Shown: positions 59,813 through 64,000 of the stretch, piece after piece | Position numbering within the stretch: the stretch's first letter is position 1 | How the letters are laid out: the number at the start of each line of letters is the position of its first letter | Assembly (NCBI RefSeq): GCF_030412915.1 | Contig: NZ_JAUHJR010000002.1 | Location: 372,001-436,000, forward strand | Direction of reading: 5' to 3' | DNA from: Nocardioides abyssi | Lineage (GTDB): Bacteria > Actinomycetota > Actinomycetes > Propionibacteriales > Nocardioidaceae | DNA: 64,000 nucleotides | Program-made: the position numbers and the translations under genes | Notes under the pieces: generated by a model | Told to the model about the DNA's origin: nothing | Databases searched by the model: none | The model's input: only the letters and a program-made list of their open reading frames with translations

Positions 59813-60577
59813 ATGCGCACCCCCACCGACATCAACATCGCGAACCGCACCAACTACGCGAACTCGACCCCCGGAGGCGACCGCCTGGCCGCGGCACCCG
59901 CACTCACCGTCCACGCACGCGAGACCCTCACCGACGCCATGTCGACCTCCCCCGCGCTCGCCGAGACCATGGACATCGCGGCCGAGTGCGCCGCCTTCTA
60001 CGCCGAGGTCTCGGCTGACATCAGCAACGACACCGAAGGTGCCGTTTACGCCCTGTTCTGCGCGCGCGACGCCATCGCGCGGTTCGCATCCCATCTGCAG
60101 CCGCTCGACTCCGAGGCACGCGACGAGGTGCTGTCAGCCCTCAGCGCAGGCCACGAAAGCAGCCCCCACGCTGAATCGTTCTGGGGCGTCATGCGAACCA
60201 TGATCACCCTCTACCTGCTGCTGCCGGTGAACGACGGTTGGGTTCGACGACGCGGCATTTTCGGTGAGGACGGCACCGGATACGCCGTCTGGGAAACTCC
60301 GACAGGCGACTACGTGTGCGACCTGCTCGTCTTCATGTCGCCCTGGTGTGACGAGGACACCCTCTCCATCGCCGCCGACGACGCGCTCTACGGCAGCGCA
60401 CAAGCCCTCGGACCCCATGGCGAGTGCCTCACGCAGGTCCGTCTCATCCCGCCTGTCGGGTCCCACCTCGCCCGCTCCTACGCCTGGGACGGAACCTGGG
60501 ACTACCTCGACGACAGTTGGCTCGACCTCGTCAACCCCGCGGACCGAGCCGACTACGCCGTCCCCACGAACAGGTAA
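59813..60577 (+). CDS. Hypothetical protein
   Basis: The product has 254 residues from ATG 59813 with AAGGAG seven bases upstream. Helical first half (FYAEVSADISNDTEGAVYAL, ARDAIARFASHLQPLDSEAR), beta-rich second half (GYAVWETPTGDYVCDLLVFM, WDGTWDYLDDSWLDLVNPAD). No family is recognised. Divergent from the zinc-ribbon gene. Confidence 0.6.
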   Translation: MRTPTDINIANRTNYANSTPGGDRLAAAPALTVHARETLTDAMSTSPALAETMDIAAECAAFYAEVSADISNDTEGAVYALFCARDAIARFASHLQPLDSEARDEVLSALSAGHESSPHAESFWGVMRTMITLYLLLPVNDGWVRRRGIFGEDGTGYAVWETPTGDYVCDLLVFMSPWCDEDTLSIAADDALYGSAQALGPHGECLTQVRLIPPVGSHLARSYAWDGTWDYLDDSWLDLVNPADRADYAVPTNR

Positions 60578-60725
60578 GGGCCACTGCGCATCCGTGTCTC
60601 GAACAACCCCGGCTCGACTCCAGACCAAGGCGACCGCCATGCCGCGCCCAGCACCCGTCCGGGGGTCCAAGCCGCCCACCACACGGCTCGGGCCCCCGGC
60701 GCCCTCGCGATGCGAGCAGCCGGGC

Positions 60726-61250
60726 TCAGCGGGACAGTTCGCGGCGCAGCACCTTCGCGTACTCGGCTAACACTTCGACAGGACGACCCTCACGCATCCA
60801 CTGCAACGGAGTGAGCCCGTCCAACTCAGCGGCCGGGGTATGCAGCAGAACCGCAACCGTCCACGAGTCCTGCTCGCGCAGCGCTTCCAGCATCCGCAAG
60901 ACCCCATCGCGGACGACGACTACGCCGTCACGCTTCACAAACTGCGCCAGCGGGTACAGCACCGACCCATCCGCCGTCTCCACGGCGAGCACTCCCCCGG
61001 AGCGGCGCAGCCTGCTCAACTCCGCGGCCGACACATCCCCCAACGAAGTACGCACCCGCTCCGCTGACCACACCGGCGAAACGAGCCGCGCGAGTTCCGC
61101 GCCCGGCTCGTCCGGCTCCCCACGGCGGACTTCTCCTCTACCGGAATCGTCGCTGCCCGCCCGGCCGGGGTCCTCGTTGCCCTCCCGCGGCCCAACGACA
61201 CCGCGCCCGGGCGTGCCGCGCCCCGAGCGGTCCTCACTCGCACCAGCCAT
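60726..61250 (-). CDS. MbcA/ParS-like (DUF2384-type) protein
   Basis: The product has 174 residues from ATG 61250 with GGGAG upstream. A charged Gly/Arg-rich N-terminus is followed by VWSAERVRTSLGDVSAAELS, LRRSGGVLAVETADGSVLYP, LAQFVKRDG, WTVAVLLHTPAAELDGLTPL, QWMREGRPVEVLAEYAKVLR: the toxin-binding module with the final L-TPL-x-W-x-x-EG. No RES toxin is adjacent. Related in plan to the 46413 gene. Confidence 0.6.
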   Translation of the reverse strand: MAGASEDRSGRGTPGRGVVGPREGNEDPGRAGSDDSGRGEVRRGEPDEPGAELARLVSPVWSAERVRTSLGDVSAAELSRLRRSGGVLAVETADGSVLYPLAQFVKRDGVVVVRDGVLRMLEALREQDSWTVAVLLHTPAAELDGLTPLQWMREGRPVEVLAEYAKVLRRELSR

Positions 61251-61520
61251 GTCCGCACTCCCGCCCTTCCAGAGCGGCCCCGACCACGAGACACTCCCGT
61301 CAGCCGTGACAAACGTACAGCCACATGTATGTACGTACGACCACCCGAACCGGCCTCGTTCCGGCTCTGTTCCGGCCACGACCGACACCCGTCACCGGCG
61401 GTCGGTGTGCAAGACGCGCGACCTCTTCGCGGGTCTGCGCGGCATCGCTCCCTGAACGAAACGGGCGCGCCCGATGACCGCCTCGTCGCTCGGCTCGGTC
61501 AGAGCCAACCGTCCCCTTGA

Positions 61521-61559
61521 AGGGCTCTCGGAACTGAACCGTTCAGTTCCAAGGGCCCT
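61521..61559 (-). terminator. Long hairpin after the TIR gene
   Basis: Outer stem AGGGCTCT / AGGGCCCT (one wobble) and inner stem GGAACTG / CAGTTCC with loop AACCGTT, 27 bases beyond the TIR stop. The rest of 61251-61585 shows no gene; a GTACGTAC-rich promoter-like patch lies at 61313-61340. Confidence 0.7.
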
Positions 61560-61585
61560 CCGACGCGCCGACTAAGCGCTGTGCC

Positions 61586-62398
61586 TCAGGCTGCCACCAC
61601 GAGCGCAGCGATCTGGTCAGCCATCTCTTCGATAGAGACCCGCCCCGTGTCGAGCGCGAACTTGTCCGCCAGAGACGGGCTGTACGCCCGAACGTCATCG
61701 CCGGTCAGGTCATGCCAATTCGGCAGAAGCGACTGCTCGCCTGCCACAGTTCGCGTCACCAACCCATCCAACTCGTGGTTGGTCCAGCCCTTCTCGAAGA
61801 ATCGCTTCGAGAGCACAACGATGCCGAACCGGCTCGCGCGGATGCCCTGGTCAATCCTGCGACGCAGACTGTCCCCCACCCTCAACTCAGTCTTGTCCAA
61901 TCAGACACGAACACCTCGCGCAGCAAGGGCGTCACGTAGCGGCAGCGCCACCTCGTCCTTGTCCTCGCTGGCGTGAGAGAGAAACACGTCCCACGTCTGG
62001 CCACCGAAAGCATCGCCATCCGGCTCTCGGGGTTCGCGAACTTGCACCTCACGCAGTGGGTCGCTCTCAGGCACCGGCGCCATCATGCGCGGGGGCGGCG
62101 CCTGCACGTTGACACCGGCTCGAACCTGACCCCGCCCGCCGCCAAGGTCCACCACAACCACCCAGTGGCCGTCCCTCGGGATTGGGATCCGTGCGGGCGA
62201 GCGCGTGGCACGCCCGCCGTAAGCGCGACTTGACCGGCCAGCCTTGAACTGACGGTAGTCCGACACGGTCATGAGGCGGACGTTCGCCTGCTTGTCCAGG
62301 GACACGATCGCGACCGCGCCCTTCTTCTGATGCTTGAGGTCGAAGTAGAGATGGTTCAACTCCGCCTCACTTCGAGTCGCGCGGCGGGAACGGATCAT
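61586..62398 (-). pseudogene. DUF1883-TIR gene interrupted by an in-frame TGA
   Basis: The product would be about 270 residues. N-terminal DUF1883 domain: LNHLYFDLKHQKKGAVAIVS, NVRLMTVSDYRQFKAG, GHWVVVVDLGGGRGQVRAGV. C-terminal TIR domain: TWDVFLSHASEDKDEVALPL, RDALAARGVRV, then stop TGA at 61901-61903, then in the same frame LDKTELRVGDSLRRRIDQG, RFGIVVLSKRFFEKGWTNHE. TIR domains nearly always have W-L-D here, so TGG has become TGA. Everything after is intact, including the catalytic-loop Glu (WTNHEL). Such proteins hydrolyse NAD in defence. ATG 62398 overlaps the upstream gene. Confidence 0.8.
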
Positions 62399-62615
62399 TG
62401 CCCGGCGCGATCGTGTCTGAGTCACGGATCTGCCCGTTCGGACGGTGCGTGACGACCTCGCCACCACCGGCGCGGCGCACGATCTCACTCGCCCGCCTCT
62501 GCGCATCCCGCTGCGTGGATGCGTGAGCGCTGGGACGCCGAGCGCCCGGCGCCTTCACATCCCAGCCACCATCCGGGTTCGGCACGACATGCCGCCGATT
62601 GCGGTTGTTGCTCAT
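62367..62615 (-). CDS. DUF2188-type small protein
   Basis: The product has 82 residues from ATG 62615. RHVVPNPDGGWDVKAPGARR, STQRDAQRRASEIVRRAGGG, VVTHRPNGQIRDSDTI is the DUF2188 pattern (H-V-x-P-x-x-GGW-V, G-x-x-H-x-x-G-I-x-x-x-DT). Its end overlaps the start of the TIR gene by 32 bases, so they form an operon. The function of the family is unknown; it often accompanies TIR or nuclease genes. Confidence 0.8.
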   Translation of the reverse strand: MSNNRNRRHVVPNPDGGWDVKAPGARRPSAHASTQRDAQRRASEIVRRAGGGEVVTHRPNGQIRDSDTIAPGNDPFPPRDSK

Positions 62616-62740
62616 GGTGAGTCTCCACGAACAGCCACCCGAGGCGGAGCGCCCCCATCTTGTTAGGGGGCAGATGAACTCCGTATGCTCGACGACAGCC
62701 TGTTCCCACATGGCTTGCCGACGGTCAAAGACCTCGGACG

Positions 62741-62772
62741 AAGGGCGGCTTCGTTGGCGCGAAGCCGTCCTT
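62741..62772. terminator. Bidirectional hairpin
   Basis: AAGGGCGGCTTCG / CGAAGCCGTCCTT, 13 bp with one wobble, 6-base loop. It could insulate the cargo from transcription through the transposon end. Confidence 0.6.
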
Positions 62773-62797
62773 TGCTATTCAGTTTCGTCGTTCTCTC

Positions 62798-62809
62798 GAA
62801 CGTACGTTC
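62798..62809. promoter_or_regulatory. Perfect palindrome GAACGTACGTTC
   Basis: A 12-bp exact palindrome in the gap between the DUF2188 gene and the right transposon end. Candidate repressor site; the owner is unknown. Confidence 0.45.
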
Positions 62810-62902
62810 ATGATCCCACACCCCACCGACGCACGTCGCGCCGAACACACTCGCAAACCACAACATGTGGACCAATCTGGCGCCCGAAGCCCTGTGGATA
62901 GA

Positions 62903-63045
62903 CGACACCGGTTGTCACTAGTGACGCCAGTTGGCGTTTATCCACAGGGGGTAGTGACAATCAAACGTCGCGTAGTGACACTGGACTGTCGCGATCTACT
63001 GACACCGAAGTGTCGCGCCCGGTGACATTAAGTTGGCGCGTTACA
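62903..63045 (-). other. Right transposon end with transposase-binding repeats
   Basis: Read inward from 63045: R1 63021-63040 (CGCGCCA-N6-TGTCACC), R2 62997-63017 (CGCGACA-CTTCGG-TGTCAGTA), R3 62973-62993 (CGCGACA-GTCCAG-TGTCACTA), R4 62952-62972 (CGCGACG-TTTGAT-TGTCACTA), and degenerate R5 62919-62936 with an opposed unit at 62903-62920. R3 and R4 abut exactly at 21-bp pitch. More sites than at the left end, as in Tn7. Confidence 0.85.
62938..62946. promoter_or_regulatory. DnaA box inside the right end
   Basis: TTATCCACA, a perfect consensus DnaA box, between binding units R4 and R5. A near-match, CTATCCACA on the minus strand, lies at 62893-62901. Confidence 0.6.
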
Positions 63046-63050
63046 TCAGT
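63046..63050. repeat. Target site duplication, right copy (TCAGT)
   Basis: Directly outside the ACA terminus and identical to 2549-2553. Its first three bases are the complement of the dnaB stop codon TGA. Confidence 0.9.
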
Positions 63051-64000
63051 GGGCCATGTCGACGAAGCGCGAGTAGTGGCCCTGGAAGGCGACGGTGATG
63101 TCGCGGGTCGGGCCGTTGCGGTGCTTGGCGACGATCAGGTCGGCCTCGCCGGGGCGGGTCGACTCCTTCTCGTAGACGTCGTCGCGGTGCAGGAGCACGA
63201 CCATGTCGGCGTCCTGCTCGATCGAGCCGGACTCACGCAGGTCGCTCATCATCGGGCGCTTGTCGCCGCGCTGCTCGGGACCACGGTTGAGCTGGGACAG
63301 CGCGATGATCGGGATCTCCAGCTCCTTGGCGAGCAGCTTGATCTGGCGGGAGAACTCCGAGACCTCGAGCTGCCGCGACTCGACCTTGCGTCCCGACGTC
63401 ATCAGCTGGAGGTAGTCGATGACCATCAGCTTCAGGTCGTGGCGCTGCTTGAGCCGGCGGGCCTTGGCGCGGATCTCCATCATCGTCATGTTCGGGCTGT
63501 CGTCGATGAAGATCGGGGCGGAGGAGACCTCGCCCATCTTGCGGGCCAGCTTGGCCCAGTCCTCGTCGTTCATCTGGCCGTTGCGGATGTGGTTCAGCGG
63601 CACCTTGGCCTCGGCGGAGAGCAGGCGCATCGTGATCTCCGAGCGCGTCATCTCCAGGCTGAAGAACACGCTGGTGAGGTTGTTGTGGATCGAGGCCGCG
63701 CGGCAGAAGTCGAGCGCCAGGGTCGACTTGCCCATCGCGGGACGCGCGGCGACGATGATCATCTGGCCCGAGTGCAGACCGTTGGTGAGGTCGTCGAGGT
63801 CGGCGAAGCCGGTCGGCACGCCGTACAGCCCCGCCTCGCGGTTGCCGATCGCCTCGATCTCGTCGAGGACGCCGTCCATGATGTCCGAGAGCGGCGCGTA
63901 GTCCTCGCTCGATCGGCGGTCGGTGATCTGGTAGATCTCGGCCTGCGCCCGGTCGACCACGTCGTCGACGTGGCCCTCGCCGGCGTAGCCGATCTGCACG
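63046..64000 (-). CDS. dnaB: Replicative DNA helicase DnaB, C-terminal part
   Basis: About 318 C-terminal residues are present; the N-terminus lies beyond the window. DnaB is the hexameric helicase that unwinds the replication fork. Visible: linker helices (DVVDRAQAEIYQITDRRSSE), Walker A ARPAMGKST, FFSLEM, Walker B LMVIDYLQLM, ALSQLNRG (sensor region), RESGSIEQDADMVVLLHR and the C-terminal GHYSRFVDMAH. No intein. The reading frame and stop are intact: the transposon inserted immediately at the stop codon and regenerated it through the duplication. Confidence 0.97.
   Translation of the reverse strand, partial: VQIGYAGEGHVDDVVDRAQAEIYQITDRRSSEDYAPLSDIMDGVLDEIEAIGNREAGLYGVPTGFADLDDLTNGLHSGQMIIVAARPAMGKSTLALDFCRAASIHNNLTSVFFSLEMTRSEITMRLLSAEAKVPLNHIRNGQMNDEDWAKLARKMGEVSSAPIFIDDSPNMTMMEIRAKARRLKQRHDLKLMVIDYLQLMTSGRKVESRQLEVSEFSRQIKLLAKELEIPIIALSQLNRGPEQRGDKRPMMSDLRESGSIEQDADMVVLLHRDDVYEKESTRPGEADLIVAKHRNGPTRDITVAFQGHYSRFVDMAH

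Larger units (their letters stand above)
62616..62902. other. Upstream region of the DUF2188-TIR operon
   Basis: No gene is seen. It holds the operon promoter, a strong hairpin (62741-62772), a perfect 12-bp palindrome (62798-62809) and the first DnaA-box-like site (62893-62901). Confidence 0.5.
2554..63045. mobile_element. 60.5-kb Tn7-like transposon inserted at the dnaB stop codon
   Basis: The left end reads TGTGGCGCGACA and the right end, read inward, TGTAACGCGCCA. Over 24 bases the two agree at TGT, CGCG, CA and ATGTCAC. Both ends then carry an identical 19-mer (2579-2597 and 63000-63018) and further related 20-21 bp units. A perfect TCAGT duplication flanks the element. It encodes TnsA-, TnsB- and TnsC-like proteins at 52809-56724. 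The right duplication includes the TGA of dnaB, so the target is the very end of that gene. Cargo: Wadjet and other defence-type genes on the left, a hairpin-punctuated gene array in the middle. Confidence 0.93.

Noticed and set aside
1-64000. CRISPR array or CRISPR-associated transposon components
   Set aside because: No regularly spaced direct repeats and no Cas-like proteins; the array repeats are separated by whole genes.
63046-64000. Intein in DnaB
   Set aside because: The helicase motifs from Walker A to the C-terminus run without interruption.

Overview
The window is high-GC DNA with gene style typical of an actinobacterium. GTG starts and leaderless promoters are common, and there is an Lsr2 gene and a DnaB ending in ...FVDMAH. 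A Nocardioides-like genome is my best guess, but the sequence alone does not prove it.

Layout. (1) 1-2548 is chromosome: the start of a lipoprotein gene, a PPOX-fold flavoprotein and a small P-loop kinase, then about 690 bases without a gene. (2) 2554-63045 is one 60.5-kb Tn7-like transposon. It starts TGT and ends ACA, has related terminal repeats and several 20-21 bp putative transposase-binding repeats at both ends, and is flanked by a perfect 5-bp duplication, TCAGT (2549-2553 and 63046-63050). The right-hand copy contains the stop codon of dnaB, so the element sits exactly at the 3' end of the replicative helicase gene without damaging it. (3) 63046-64000 is the C-terminal part of dnaB on the minus strand.

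Inside the transposon there are three zones. The left zone (2.6-17.6 kb, all minus strand) is a defence-type block: a complete Wadjet system (jetABCD), a Vsr/DUF559-like nuclease candidate, a SIR2-domain protein, and an operon with an AbrB-like regulator and an AlbA_2 protein, followed by broken genes. The middle zone (about 17.7-49.6 kb) is an array of some 45 mostly small, unrelated, mixed-strand genes. They are separated by more than 30 copies of a short hairpin repeat (loop CGGGCC or CGGCCA, stems that covary, often followed by GGATCTGCCGATCA). Many genes carry their own leaderless promoter, with a -10 hexamer 5-7 bases (mostly 6) before the start codon. Two gene-plus-repeat units occur twice, so the array behaves like a collection of cassettes, but no integron integrase is visible. 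Contents include Lsr2, signal peptidase I, a GNAT enzyme, a TlpA-like thioredoxin, an RTX protein, a stand-alone GyrA tail fragment and many membrane or exported proteins. The right zone (49.8-62.9 kb) holds the transposition operon: a small gene, tnsA, tnsB, tnsC, then two unrecognised genes where a tniQ/tnsD target selector would be expected. Around it are small DNA-binding or zinc-ribbon proteins and a TIR-DUF1883 gene cut by an in-frame stop.

Together the genes suggest a self-mobilising defence and accessory-gene carrier. TnsABC and an unidentified selector would place it at dnaB, Wadjet, SIR2 and TIR-type genes would act against plasmids or phages, Lsr2 could silence the cargo, and the hairpin-punctuated array supplies exchangeable single-gene units.
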